Positions 9,719-19,163 of a stretch of 64,000 nucleotides of DNA are shown here, piece after piece. The notes under the pieces are model-generated. The model was given only the letters and a program-made list of their open reading frames with translations, had not been told where the DNA came from and did no database searches. Position 1 is the stretch's first letter. Each line of letters begins with the position of its first letter. The stretch is from Thermogutta terrifontis. GTDB taxonomy: Bacteria; Planctomycetota; Planctomycetia; Pirellulales; Thermoguttaceae. Location: the NCBI RefSeq assembly GCF_002277955.1, contig NZ_CP018477.1, positions 868,001-932,000 on the forward strand. Direction: 5' to 3'. Both the position numbers and the translations under genes were made by a program.

Positions 9719-10789
9719 ATGGATTCTCGCGAACTTAATCGCCGCGAGTTCGTTCGCATCACGACGACGGCGGCCACGGCTGCCGCGGCAGGCATGGCTG
9801 TGGCTTCGGGCTCCGCTGCCCCGGCTGATCGGGGTGATCCCACCAAGACCCGCAGTTACAACGAGAATATGGAATACCGACGACTCGGCCGAACGAATCT
9901 ATGGCTGTCGGCCATCGGTTTAGGGGGCCACTGGAAGAAGATCCCCTACGAGTACAACACGCCGGAATTCAAGAAGAACCGCCGCGAGGTGATCGCTGCC
10001 TGCCTGGATCACGGGATCAACTATGTCGATGCCTGCTGGGATCATGAGGTCATCGCTTACGGGGAAGCAATCAAGGGGCGTCGTGATGAGATTTACTTCG
10101 GATACTCCTTTGGTGCCCACGAGAGCCGATTCCCGGAATGGGGCGGATCGCTTCAAAAAATGAAGGAAGGCTTTGAAATGGGGCTTAAGGCGGGTGGTCT
10201 CGACTACGTGGATCTGTGGCGAATTACCATGCACGAACAGACCAGCCGCAGTAATACCGAAAAAGAGATCGAGATTGCCATGGAAGCCCTGGAATGGGCG
10301 AAACGGACGGGCAAAGCTCGGTTCACCGGCGTGTCCAGCCATGACCGTAACTGGATCACCGAGGCCGTGGCCAAGTACCCACAGTTGGAGGTCATTGTGA
10401 CACCCTACACGGCCGGAAGCAAACGCGCCCCGCAGGGAAGTATGTTTGAAGCGTTTGAAAAATACGACGTGGGCTTCATCGGGATCAAGCCGTTTGCCAG
10501 TGGGGCGGTATTCAAGTCGCGTGGTATGCCCGATTCTCCAACCAAGGAAGAAGATGATCGCCGGGCCAGGCTGGTCCTCCGCTACGTGCTGAGCTGCCCT
10601 CAACTGACGACCGCGATCCCTGGTCTCATCACCGTGGATCAGGTGAAAAACGCCGCTCTCGCCATCATCGAACGTCGCAAGGAAGACCTGTCGGCCTCCG
10701 AGCAGGCGGAGGTCCAGGAGATTGCCGATCACATGTGGAAAAACCTGCCCCATGACTACGGCTGGCTGCGGCAGTGGGAGTGGGTATAA
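9719..10789 (+). CDS. Tat-exported aldo/keto reductase-like protein
   Basis: Aldo/keto reductase fold, predicted extracytoplasmic. 356 residues from ATG 9719, with GGGAGG about 6 bases upstream; longer frames from 9602 lack a site. The twin-arginine signal is LNRREFVRITTTAATAAAAGMAVASG. The fold is shown by RRLGRTNLWLSAIGLGG, INYVDACWDHEVIAYGEAI, VDLWRITMHE and GVSSHD. The tetrad Asp, Tyr and His positions look present, but the segment that normally ends in a catalytic Lys (ATK-like) reads EIYFGYSFG, so the Lys seems missing. It may not be a classical NADPH reductase. Confidence 0.85.
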   Translation: MDSRELNRREFVRITTTAATAAAAGMAVASGSAAPADRGDPTKTRSYNENMEYRRLGRTNLWLSAIGLGGHWKKIPYEYNTPEFKKNRREVIAACLDHGINYVDACWDHEVIAYGEAIKGRRDEIYFGYSFGAHESRFPEWGGSLQKMKEGFEMGLKAGGLDYVDLWRITMHEQTSRSNTEKEIEIAMEALEWAKRTGKARFTGVSSHDRNWITEAVAKYPQLEVIVTPYTAGSKRAPQGSMFEAFEKYDVGFIGIKPFASGAVFKSRGMPDSPTKEEDDRRARLVLRYVLSCPQLTTAIPGLITVDQVKNAALAIIERRKEDLSASEQAEVQEIADHMWKNLPHDYGWLRQWEWV

Positions 10790-11042
10790 AGACCAGCGAT
10801 CGGGAGTCAGTCACGCTCGAGATCGCCCGTCCTCTGAACCATCAGTCCGCGACCCGTCCCTGAGGTGGCGCTTCCGCCGAATGTCAGGTAGCGCGACTTC
10901 GGGGTGGATCTTCGGGAGGAGCCGCCGGACTGTGCCGAAATAGCGTGGCCGCAGTAAACAAAATCAGGACAAAATACATTGTCGCTTGATATTGAGAAAA
11001 CCACGTATTGGGCAAGATGCATATTCTCCGGGAGTCAGTGGA

Positions 11043-11729
11043 ATGAGAAATCTGAGGATCATTGTGTGCGCGGCGGCACTGCTCTTCCTGATTGCAGGTG
11101 TTTGGGGATTGCGCAAAGGTGTGGGGCGAGAGACACCGGCGCTGGAAAAGCGGGCAGCTCAGGCCGCTGCGTCATCTACTGCCGGATTGCAAGGGTCAGT
11201 GCATGACGAAGGATCAGCAAGGAAGGATAAGGATAACGATAGTAGTTCACAGAAAACGAATGGCAGCACGCCGTCGGAATCCGCCGGTCCCTCAAGCGGC
11301 CAGGGGACCCAGATGGTCCTGGTGGAAAACCCCCGGTTCAACCGAGATAAGCCGGTTTTGTTTGACAGCCGACTGGAAACCGACAATTCTTCCTGCATGG
11401 TGTGTCACGCCGATTTTGAGGAAGAGCCGATTTCCGCCGTTCATCTGAAGGCCGGCATCACCTGCATGGGATGCCACGGCGACTCGCTTGCCCATCGGGG
11501 AGACGAGTTCAATGTTGTCAAGCCCGACGTGATATGGGGTCGGGCGGAGATCGAGCCATTTTGCAAACAGTGTCACCCGCAACACCGGGATCCGACTGGG
11601 GTGGAGGCGTACCGGCAAAAGAATCTCGGCAACCGGCGGGAAAATGGCCGGTACGTAAGGAAGGACTCTCCCTGCACCGATTGCCACGGAAAACATGCCA
11701 TTGTCCCCGCCGAGGGGAACTTCAGATAA
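11043..11729 (+). CDS. tetraheme cytochrome c-type protein, membrane-anchored or secreted
   Basis: Electron carrier with four covalent c-type hemes. 228 residues from ATG 11043, with GGGAG upstream. The N-terminal segment LRIIVCAAALLFLIAGVWGL is a signal peptide or anchor. A low-complexity Ser/Lys/Gly linker (about residues 40-90) follows. Four CXXCH sites are visible: CMVCH (118), CMGCH (141), CKQCH (174) and CTDCH (211). NapC/NirT and doubled-CXXCH proteins are related in layout, but I cannot assign a specific family. It lies 172 bp upstream of the ThuA gene, same strand, possibly co-transcribed. Redox partner unknown. Confidence 0.88.
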   Translation: MRNLRIIVCAAALLFLIAGVWGLRKGVGRETPALEKRAAQAAASSTAGLQGSVHDEGSARKDKDNDSSSQKTNGSTPSESAGPSSGQGTQMVLVENPRFNRDKPVLFDSRLETDNSSCMVCHADFEEEPISAVHLKAGITCMGCHGDSLAHRGDEFNVVKPDVIWGRAEIEPFCKQCHPQHRDPTGVEAYRQKNLGNRRENGRYVRKDSPCTDCHGKHAIVPAEGNFR

Positions 11730-11900
11730 TCGCAGGCAGGTCCGGGACGACCGCGGAATGTTGCGTGCGGCAGGCGCAGTGTCCCCACGGTTGGCCAGCA
11801 GTGCGGACGGCAGTGTGGGGCCAGGAGAAGAACATTCTGAATTTTTCAAGAGAACGGATAGCAACTGACGCTACACAGATCGAGTTGGGGAGGGCTGACC

Positions 11901-12812
11901 ATGCAACGTCGGGAGATGATCAAGCTGGTGTCAAGCGGTTTTCTGGCGATGATGACACGCTCCCTCGCCCGGGCCGAAACGGCACAGCAGAAGAAGAAAG
12001 TGCTCTTTTTCACCCGCAACGTCGGTTACTATCACGACATCGTAAAACGGAAGGACCCCAACGAGTTAAGCTTTGCCGAGCAGCGATTCGTGGAAATCGC
12101 CGGAGATATGGACGTTGAGGTGGTTTGCACCAAAGACGGGCGAGTGTTCGATCAGGATCTATCCGGGTACGATGCGTTCGCGTTCTATTGCAATGGCGAT
12201 TTGACCCAGCCGAATGACGCCAATGAGCCTCCCATGAGTGCCACGGGAAAGGAACGGCTTCTGGCGGCTGTTCGTGGAGGAAAAGGATTTTTGGGCTTCC
12301 ACTCCACATGTGGGTGCTGGCGAACGCCGGGTGACCTTTATGCGAATGCTCCGCGGGAGAAGGTCGATCCGTTTCTGCGGATGTTGGGCGCGGAGTTTCT
12401 GGCCCACGGTCCCCAGCAGGAGGCTTCCCTGACACTCGTCTCCCACCGTCTCCCGCCGATCGCGTCTTTAGGCATTGCGGAGGGGGTGGCATTCTACGAC
12501 GAGTGGTATTCCATGAAAAACTTTAATCCCGACATGCACGTCATCCTTGTGCAGGAAACGCGGTACCTCGAGGGCGATTGCTACCGCCGTCCGCCTTTCC
12601 CGTGCACCTGGGCAAGGCGAGAAGGTGAAGGCCACGTGTTCTTCACCTCAATGGGACATACGGAAGACGTGTGGACGAGCCCTATCTTCGCCACCTTCGT
12701 GACGGCGGGTCTGAACTGGGTTCTCAAAAATGTCAATGTCGATCTACCTGCCAATTTCTCTCGTGTCACACCTCAGGCCGATGTGCTTCCGGCACCGCCG
12801 AGCAAGAAGTGA
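11901..12812 (+). CDS. ThuA-domain (trehalose utilisation-like) protein
   Basis: ThuA proteins have a class I glutamine-amidotransferase-like fold; ThuA takes part in disaccharide use, and planctomycetes have many secreted versions of unclear activity. 303 residues, ATG 11901 with GGAGGG 8 bases upstream. The N-terminus (MQRREMIKLVSSGFLAMM) resembles a Tat or Sec signal. Family features: VLFFTRNVGYYHD at the start, GYDAFAFYCNGDL, GGKGFLGFHSTC, the DEWYSMKNF segment and GHVFFTSMGHTEDVW near the end. Downstream of a tetraheme cytochrome and convergent with a sulfatase. Confidence 0.9.
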   Translation: MQRREMIKLVSSGFLAMMTRSLARAETAQQKKKVLFFTRNVGYYHDIVKRKDPNELSFAEQRFVEIAGDMDVEVVCTKDGRVFDQDLSGYDAFAFYCNGDLTQPNDANEPPMSATGKERLLAAVRGGKGFLGFHSTCGCWRTPGDLYANAPREKVDPFLRMLGAEFLAHGPQQEASLTLVSHRLPPIASLGIAEGVAFYDEWYSMKNFNPDMHVILVQETRYLEGDCYRRPPFPCTWARREGEGHVFFTSMGHTEDVWTSPIFATFVTAGLNWVLKNVNVDLPANFSRVTPQADVLPAPPSKK

Positions 12813-13041
12813 GTTCATCGCGTTTTGAATAAACGGCTGGAATCGGGAACGTCGCGCAAAAAGCGGGGTCGAACCGATCGAAGCAGGCGATCCGACGAAA
12901 AAAGCGGACCTGACGGGCTGGTTTCTTTTAAAAACTGGCGAACGACACTTCTCGTGGAAAAAGACGGAATATCCAACCGCTTGAGCACGGCCACGCTGGT
13001 TCTTCTGTGAGTTTGGACCTCCGCTTGACAAGGGAGGTCTG

Positions 13042-14562
13042 TTAGTCACCCTGCTGAGCCCGTCGTTGGGCCCGCCGAGGTCGGTTCTCCGGTTGCCGAG
13101 CTTTTTCAGCCGGTTCCGGCGTGTGCGGAGTGGGCATCGGGGCGTGGATTTCTGCCCGCCATTTCTTCAGCAACTCGTGAAGCTCGGCAGCTTTCTGGGG
13201 ATTCTGCGAGGCCAGATTCTTTTCCTCGCCGATATCTTCCCGGAGATTGTACAGCTCCAGATGGCCATCTTCGAAAAACTCGAGGAGCTTCCAGTCCCCC
13301 AGCCGGATTGCCCCGACAGGTGTTGTCCGCCAGGTGCCCTGACCGGCTCCCAGATAGCCGGGGAAATGCCAGAAGAGCGGCCTTTCCGGGAATGGGGCTT
13401 TGTCCCCCTGCTTCAGCAACGGCACGAGGCTCACGCCGTCAAGCACGTAATTGGCGGGCGGCTTTGCGCCGGCCAGTTCGAGGAGCGTCGGATAAATATC
13501 GACGCTGTGGATTGGCACGTGGCATTCAGTCCCGGACGGGATGTGGCCCGGCCAGCGGAAAATAAACGGCACGCGGATCCCTCCCTCGTAGAGCATGCCT
13601 TTTCCACCGCGAAGGGGCGCGTTATCGGTGATGCTTCCGCCCATGATCCCCAGGCGTTCATAGCCGCCCACACCCCCGTTATCACTGGTGAAGATGACGA
13701 GCGTGTTCTCGTCCAGTCCCAGCTCTTTGAGCGTGGCCAGTACCCGTCCCACGCTCTCGTCCACGCTGGCGATCATCGCCGCGTAGACGGGGCTGTTATG
13801 ACCGCCGGCCGGGGGTTTTCCTTCAAAACGCTTGATGAGCTCGGCTTTCGCCTGATGGGGGGAATGGACGGCAAAATGGTGAAGGCAGAGGAAAAATGGC
13901 TCCTTGGCATGGCGGCGAATAAAATCCACGGCCTTGTCCGTCAGGAAGTCTGCCAGATAAGTGCCTTCCGGATAGGAAACCGGCGGATTCGTCGTGAAAT
14001 TGAAATGCCGTCCCGCCGAAGTAATGGCTTCGTCAAAACCGCGGGCCCTGGGGTGGTGCTCAGTGTCCTCTCCCAGATGCCACTTTCCGAACAAGCCCGT
14101 GACATATCCGGCACTCTTGAGGGCCTGCGCCAGCGTGACTTTTTCCAGCGGCAGTTTCTCCACGTTATCGACGGGGCGGAGAGGTCGGGTTCGCCACGCA
14201 AACCGTTCGATGCTGCCCACCGTGTACACCCCCGTTCGGGGTCCATATTGCCCACTAATCAGGGCGGCTCGTGTCGGCTGACAGTTAGGACCCGCCGTGT
14301 AACCATCGGTGAATTTCATGCCCTCGGCGGCCATGCGGTCGATGTTCGGCGTCTCGTAGTATTTGCTTCCGTAACAGGCCAGATCCGTGTAGCCGAGGTC
14401 GTCCGCGAGGATGAAGACGAAATTGGGGCGATTCCCCACTCCGGTTGTAGATTCTCCTCCCCGAACGTTGTAGACACCACCCCAAACTGTGGTGACAATC
14501 GCTCCGACGGCGGCAAGGACGAACATCCCTCGGCCGGCTATAATGGGATAGCGATGACTCAC
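13042..14562 (-). CDS. secreted sulfatase (arylsulfatase type I, formylglycine-dependent)
   Basis: Hydrolyses sulfate esters, probably on sulfated polysaccharides. 506 residues from GTG 14562, with AGGAGG about 8 bases upstream; the overlapping ATG at 14571 hits a stop after two codons. An N-terminal hydrophobic segment (GMFVLAAVGAIVTTVWGG) is the export signal. Calcium-site DD (54-55) lies in NFVFILADDLGYTD; the formylglycine Cys94 is in CQPTRAALISGQ; FGKWHLG and TLVIFTSDNGG are also typical. The maturase (FGE) is not in the window. The 512-codon plus-strand frame at 13066-14604 is its shadow. Confidence 0.96.
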   Translation of the reverse strand: MSHRYPIIAGRGMFVLAAVGAIVTTVWGGVYNVRGGESTTGVGNRPNFVFILADDLGYTDLACYGSKYYETPNIDRMAAEGMKFTDGYTAGPNCQPTRAALISGQYGPRTGVYTVGSIERFAWRTRPLRPVDNVEKLPLEKVTLAQALKSAGYVTGLFGKWHLGEDTEHHPRARGFDEAITSAGRHFNFTTNPPVSYPEGTYLADFLTDKAVDFIRRHAKEPFFLCLHHFAVHSPHQAKAELIKRFEGKPPAGGHNSPVYAAMIASVDESVGRVLATLKELGLDENTLVIFTSDNGGVGGYERLGIMGGSITDNAPLRGGKGMLYEGGIRVPFIFRWPGHIPSGTECHVPIHSVDIYPTLLELAGAKPPANYVLDGVSLVPLLKQGDKAPFPERPLFWHFPGYLGAGQGTWRTTPVGAIRLGDWKLLEFFEDGHLELYNLREDIGEEKNLASQNPQKAAELHELLKKWRAEIHAPMPTPHTPEPAEKARQPENRPRRAQRRAQQGD

Positions 14563-14839
14563 CTCTGCATCCTCCTAAATTGCGGCTACTTTTGGCCCCC
14601 TTGAGGGGGGCGCTCGATTGGGTCGCCCCGGTCGCGGCCCTTGTTCACGGTTCTTATTGCGCGAGTCTTTGCAAGCGCAGAATCGGGGGCGGGGTTTTGT
14701 GAGTTTTCTCCTGCGTGGGTTGTTTGGGAGATCGGAGTGGGACCCTGTCGCGGGCTCCTTTCGTCGTCGATCCAGTCATGTCCGTGTCACACCAGCGTGA
14801 GCTGACAAAATATCCAATCCGTCGATAAAAGGGCTGTGT

Positions 14840-16303
14840 ATGCTGAGGCGATGGCGTCGTTGGTGGCTGCAACCCTGTGGTGCCCGGGCGGTTCTTGCTT
14901 TGGCGCTACCACTCGTCATCTCGTTCGCATCCTGGACGGTGATGAATTTCACCGACCGGATGTTCCTGGTCTGGTACGACACGTCTGCCGTGGCTGCCGT
15001 CCTGCCCGCCGGGATGGTGCAATGGACACTGGTTTCCTTCGCCATGGGATTGGTCAGCTACGTCACGACGTTTGTCGCCCAGTATGAGGGGGCCAAGCGA
15101 CGCCATCGGATAGGGCCCGTTATCGGACAGGGGCTTTGGCTATCCCTCTTCTTTTTGCCACCCCTCATGCTGACAATTCCGCTTGCCCGGTGGATGTTTC
15201 TGGCGGTCGGGCATCCTCCGCATTTGGCGGAACTCGAGGCCCGTTACTATCAGGTGGCGATGCTTTCAGCGGGGGCGATGCTGTTTTCGGCCGTCCAGGC
15301 TGGGTTCTTCACGGGCCGGGGGGATACCCGGAGTGTGATGCTCGTCGATACTGCCGCTGCGGTGATCAATCTCGTGCTCGACTACCTGTGGATTTTTGGC
15401 AAGCTGGGGTTTCCGGAGGGAGGCTTGGAAGGGGCGGCCTGGGCGAGCACTGTCGCCCAGTGGTTCAAAGTGCTGTGCTATCTTGCGCTGATGTCATCTT
15501 CGCGGTATGCTGAGTACCGGCTCGCCGATGCGCGTCGCCTGGAGTGGCCGCTCCTCCGTCGACTGTGGTATTTTGGGGCTCCGAATGGCTGGCAATGGTT
15601 TTTGGAAGGGGCTGGGTTCACAGGCTTTTTGCTCCTGGTGGGCCGTCTCGGGGAGGAAGCCACCGCCGCCAGCAATCTCGCCTTTAACGTGAATAGCCTC
15701 GCGTTCATTCCCCCGCTGGGACTTTCCATTGCCGTGACGACGCTGGTCGGGCAGGAGCTGGGGGCCAATCGTCCACGGCGGGCAGAACGCGCTGCGTGGA
15801 CGGCTTTCCAACTGGCCGCCCTCTATACGGGTGTGCTGGCTGTCGCCTATGTTTTCATTCCGGATGTTTTCCTGTTTGCCTATTCAGCGGGAGCCGCAGG
15901 GGAAAGTTTTGATGCCCTTCGGCCAACGGTGATTCTGCTCTTGAAATTCGTCGCGGCTTACTGTCTCTTTGATGCCATGAACCTCATTTTTTCGGGGGCT
16001 CTTCGCGGGGCAGGGGACACGCGATTCATCCTTCGGGTGGGGGTTCTCATGTGCCCGATCCCCGCCGTGCTCACCTGGCTCGGCACCGAGTGGTTCGGAG
16101 CGGGATTGATCTTCTCCTGGGTGGTTCTCACACTTTGGACTTGCGCCCTGGGGTTGATTTACCTCCTTCGCTTTGTCCAGGGACACTGGCGTGAGATGCG
16201 GGTCATCGAGCCTGCTGTCATCGAGGATTCCCTCGAGGTGGGAGTGTCTGGTGCGGTGGCTGAGCTGGAGAGCGTCTCCGCCCTGGCGAAGGACGTGGAT
16301 TGA
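14840..16303 (+). CDS. MATE family multidrug/Na+-drug antiporter
   Basis: Inner-membrane antiporter of the multidrug and toxic compound extrusion family (NorM-like). 487 residues with about 12 hydrophobic segments in two repeated halves. The first begins ALPLVISFASWTVMNFTDRMF and the second RLWYFGAPNGWQWFLEGAGF. Family-type residues include GLVSYVTTFVAQYEGA and PLGLSIAVTTLVGQELGAN, the latter the conserved VGQxLGA motif. The C-terminal tail of about 40 residues is soluble. It stands alone; a repeat block follows. Substrate not predictable. Confidence 0.93.
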   Translation: MLRRWRRWWLQPCGARAVLALALPLVISFASWTVMNFTDRMFLVWYDTSAVAAVLPAGMVQWTLVSFAMGLVSYVTTFVAQYEGAKRRHRIGPVIGQGLWLSLFFLPPLMLTIPLARWMFLAVGHPPHLAELEARYYQVAMLSAGAMLFSAVQAGFFTGRGDTRSVMLVDTAAAVINLVLDYLWIFGKLGFPEGGLEGAAWASTVAQWFKVLCYLALMSSSRYAEYRLADARRLEWPLLRRLWYFGAPNGWQWFLEGAGFTGFLLLVGRLGEEATAASNLAFNVNSLAFIPPLGLSIAVTTLVGQELGANRPRRAERAAWTAFQLAALYTGVLAVAYVFIPDVFLFAYSAGAAGESFDALRPTVILLLKFVAAYCLFDAMNLIFSGALRGAGDTRFILRVGVLMCPIPAVLTWLGTEWFGAGLIFSWVVLTLWTCALGLIYLLRFVQGHWREMRVIEPAVIEDSLEVGVSGAVAELESVSALAKDVD

Positions 16304-16394
16304 CCGAGATGTGCCAGGGATCGGCAGTGCCTTTCGCAACGCCGACCTTTTTCTGGACCGGTCTGAAAATCGGGCAGTTCGGCGTCGTCTATTC

Positions 16395-16577
16395 CGGAGG
16401 GGCGTGTTTGTCACGTCCGTATTTTCTCGGAGGGACCCGCTTGTCGGGTCCGATCAACACCAATCGATGCCCCATCGCCCTTCACCGGGCACGACAAGCG
16501 TGCCCCTCCGAACTTCCGGAGGGACCTGCTTGTCACGTCCGGTTTTTGCCGGTAGGGGCGATTCATGAATCCCCAGA
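16395..16577 (+). repeat. composite palindromic repeat block R3 (class A/B only)
   Basis: Four class A hairpins without the class C chain. They are GGGCGTG-TTTGT-CACGTCC (about 16400-16418), GGACCCG-CTTGT-CGGGTCC (16433-16451), an inverted GGGCACG-ACAAG-CGTGCCC (about 16487-16505) and GGACCTG-CTTGT-CACGTCC (about 16522-16540, mispaired). All but the inverted one are preceded by GGAG. A class B half-unit GGTAGGGGCGATTCATGAAT ends the block. Confidence 0.88.
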
Positions 16578-16691
16578 CAACTCATCCGGCCCGTGGCGTG
16601 TCGTAGCAAAGTAAGGAAAGTCAGCGGGCAGGGGCGTTGACTGCCTTGCGGTCGGCACAGCAAAATAACAATTTTCGGTTCACGTCTGAGA

Positions 16692-16723
16692 ACCGCCCGG
16701 CCTGGGCGGTGTCTTTCCTTTTT
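16692..16723 (+). terminator. terminator-like hairpin upstream of argB
   Basis: ACCGCCC-ggcct-GGGCGGT (7 bp stem, 5 base loop), followed by GTCTTTCCTTTTT. It fits a Rho-independent terminator with an interrupted U-tract. It is 210 bases after the repeats and only about 47 bases before the argB start, so it could end MATE transcription or attenuate argB. Confidence 0.5.
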
Positions 16724-16769
16724 GGGCGGGTGGATTTCACGTTCTTGGTCACCGGGAGAGGTTCGAACC

Positions 16770-17678
16770 TTGCAGCAAGCCATTGAAAAAGCGGACGTGC
16801 TCATTGAGGCCCTACGCTGGATTCGCACCTTCCGCGGCAAGATCACGGTCATCAAATTGGGCGGAAGTGTGATGGAAGAGCAGCGGGCGATAACCCACCT
16901 GCTGCTTGACATCCTTTTTATGGAGACTGTTGGGATGCAGCCCGTGGTGGTGCACGGCGGTGGGGCTGCCATCAGTCGGGCGATGCAAAAGGCCGGCATC
17001 CAGCCGCGGTTTGTGCGGGGTCGCCGCTACACGGATGAAGAGACGCTCAAGATTGTGGAGGAGGTCCTGGCCTACGAAATCAATGAGAGCCTCGCGCGCG
17101 GCATCGAGGAACTCGGCGGACGCGCCCAGGCGCTCAATTTCCGCACCAAAAATGTTCTTTTTGGCCGGAAGCTCGTGCTTCAGGACGAAAACGGTGAGCC
17201 GGTCGATCTGGGCTACGTGGGGGAAGTGACGCGTGTCGATGCGGACACCATCAAGGAATTGTGCAACCAGGGAGTGGTGCCCGTCATACCGTCGATGTGC
17301 CTGGCTGACGATGGCAGCGGGGTGAAGCTGAATGTTAACGCCGATACGGCGGCCACGGCGGTTGCCCAGGCAGTCAAGGCCGAAAAGCTTGTTTTCCTCA
17401 GCGATGTGAACGGTGTTCGGCTTCGCAAGGATGACCCCAATTCGCTCATTCACTCGTTGACGGCCGAGCAAGCCCGCGAACTCATCCGCCAGGGAGTGAT
17501 CGACGCGGGAATGATTCCCAAGGTGGAGGCCTGCCTGGAAACTCTCAAGCACGGCGTGAACAAGATTCACATCATTGATGGCCGCCTGCGTCATTCCCTC
17601 TTGCTGGAAGTTTACACCACCAAGGGTGTGGGCACGGAGATCATTCGCGATGGGGCGACGCCCTCTAACGGTGCGTGA
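16770..17678 (+). CDS. argB: acetylglutamate kinase
   Basis: Phosphorylates N-acetyl-L-glutamate with ATP, the second step of arginine synthesis. 302 residues from TTG 16770 (GGGAGAGG 8 bases upstream); an upstream TTG at 16722 adds 16 non-family residues. Amino-acid kinase motifs: [40 protein letters not shown] and [11 protein letters not shown]. The N-terminal helix [21 protein letters not shown] is typical of hexameric, arginine-sensitive kinases, so feedback inhibition is likely. First of three arginine genes (argB, argD, argF) on this strand; argC and argJ are not in the window. Confidence 0.96.
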   Translation: MQQAIEKADVLIEALRWIRTFRGKITVIKLGGSVMEEQRAITHLLLDILFMETVGMQPVVVHGGGAAISRAMQKAGIQPRFVRGRRYTDEETLKIVEEVLAYEINESLARGIEELGGRAQALNFRTKNVLFGRKLVLQDENGEPVDLGYVGEVTRVDADTIKELCNQGVVPVIPSMCLADDGSGVKLNVNADTAATAVAQAVKAEKLVFLSDVNGVRLRKDDPNSLIHSLTAEQARELIRQGVIDAGMIPKVEACLETLKHGVNKIHIIDGRLRHSLLLEVYTTKGVGTEIIRDGATPSNGA

Positions 17679-17893
17679 GGGGCATGTTCCGCCAAGAATA
17701 GCAAACTTTTTGCCATGGTGGGATTGTTTGTTCTTCACGGAGGATGCCTCGGGAGTTTTATTTGCAGCGGTGATTTGAGGAGGTGACGGCCAGCAAGGCC
17801 AGTAAATCTTGTGCACGTGTTGGCTTTGGTTGAAAGTTTAGTTTTTTCGGCGGCCCAGGAACGTCTGATTCGGTCGGAGAAGGAAGCACTGAG

Positions 17894-19120
17894 GTGAACC
17901 GTCCTCAATTGAGCTCGAAGGACATCATTGGCCTGTTCGATCGGTACGTCATCGGCAACTACCGACGGTTTCCCGTGGCCCTGGTCCGCGGGGAGGGTGT
18001 CTACGTTTGGGACGCGGAGGGCAACCGCTATCTCGATCTTTTCCCTGGGTGGGGCTGCAATCTTCTTGGCCACTGTCCGCCGAGGGTGGTCGAAGCCGTC
18101 CGCGAGCAGGTGGGGCGCCTCATTCACGTTCCCAATACTTGGTACACAGAACTGCAGGGACTGTGGGCCCAGGCGCTTTCCGAGCGGAGTTTTGGAGGTC
18201 AGGCATTTTTCTGCAATTCGGGGACCGAGGCCAACGAGGCGGCCATCAAGCTCGTCCGCCTCCACAGTCCCAAGGGACGGTACAAGATCATCACGTTCGA
18301 GGGCGGTTTCCATGGCCGAACGCTGGGTTCGCTCTCCGCCACCGCGCAGCCCAAGTATCACGAAGGACTGGGACCGCTGCTGCCCGGCTTTGTGTACTGC
18401 CCTTTCGGTGATCTGGATGCCGTGGCGAAGGCTATTGACACCGAGACGGCGGCCATCATGGTGGAGCCTATTCAGGGGGAAGGGGGCGTGGTTCTTCCGC
18501 CCGACGGTTTTCTGGCGGGACTCCGCCAACTTGCCGATCGGCACAATTTGCTACTCGTGTTTGATGAAGTGCAAACCGGTTGCGGTCGCACAGGGCATTG
18601 GTTTGGCTACCAGTACTTTGGCGTGACGCCCGACATCATGACTCTGGCCAAATCGCTGTGCGGTGGTCTGGCGGGCGGGGCGATGCTCGCAAAGCCCGAA
18701 ATAGCCGCCAGCCTCCGTCCCGGCATGCACGCGTCCACTTTCGGGGGCAATCCGATCGCGGCGGCTGCGGGTCTGGCCACCATCGAGATGATCGAAAAGG
18801 AAAATCTTCTCGAAAAGGCGAAACACATCAGTGCGGTCTTCCGCCAGCGATTGGAAGAGCTTAAAAAAACGTGTCCCATCGTCCGCGAAGTCCGCATCGC
18901 CGGACTTATGATCGGGATTGAACTGACGCTGGAAGGGGCTCCGGTCGTGGATGCCTGTCTCCGCCGCGGTCTGCTCATCAACTGTACTCATAACACGGTG
19001 ATCCGCCTGTTACCGGCCATGATCATGAATGACGATCAGGTCCACGAAGGCTGCGACATTCTGGCGGACGTGCTCGCCGCCTACGCGGCAGGCCGGTTGG
19101 AATCGGCTGGCAAACCATAA
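17894..19120 (+). CDS. argD: acetylornithine aminotransferase
   Basis: PLP-dependent class III aminotransferase converting N-acetylglutamate semialdehyde to N-acetylornithine. 408 residues from GTG 17894. Motifs: [15 protein letters not shown] (phosphate binding), [39 protein letters not shown] (the Asp that contacts the PLP nitrogen) and Lys253 in TLAKSLCGG as Schiff-base lysine. The 215-base spacer after argB contains an isolated AGGAGGTGA (17778-17786) with no gene after it. Assignment as ArgD rests on sequence plus its place between argB and argF; related ornithine or succinylornithine aminotransferases are less likely. Confidence 0.94.
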   Translation: MNRPQLSSKDIIGLFDRYVIGNYRRFPVALVRGEGVYVWDAEGNRYLDLFPGWGCNLLGHCPPRVVEAVREQVGRLIHVPNTWYTELQGLWAQALSERSFGGQAFFCNSGTEANEAAIKLVRLHSPKGRYKIITFEGGFHGRTLGSLSATAQPKYHEGLGPLLPGFVYCPFGDLDAVAKAIDTETAAIMVEPIQGEGGVVLPPDGFLAGLRQLADRHNLLLVFDEVQTGCGRTGHWFGYQYFGVTPDIMTLAKSLCGGLAGGAMLAKPEIAASLRPGMHASTFGGNPIAAAAGLATIEMIEKENLLEKAKHISAVFRQRLEELKKTCPIVREVRIAGLMIGIELTLEGAPVVDACLRRGLLINCTHNTVIRLLPAMIMNDDQVHEGCDILADVLAAYAAGRLESAGKP

Positions 19121-19163
19121 TTGCCGAACATGGCAAGCGGCTCACGAAAGCGTGGAGGGCCTC

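Larger units (their letters stand above)
16304..16769. other. intergenic region with repeat block R3 and hairpin
   Basis: Spacer between the MATE gene and argB. It holds repeat block R3 (16395-16577) and a terminator-like hairpin (16692-16723). No open frame here is credible. Confidence 0.6.

Noticed and set aside
13066-14604. 512-codon plus-strand frame
   Set aside because: Complete antisense of the sulfatase gene, which has all catalytic motifs.
16745-16790. tRNA-like GGTTCGAACC upstream of argB
   Set aside because: No acceptor or anticodon stems around it; chance T-arm-like word.
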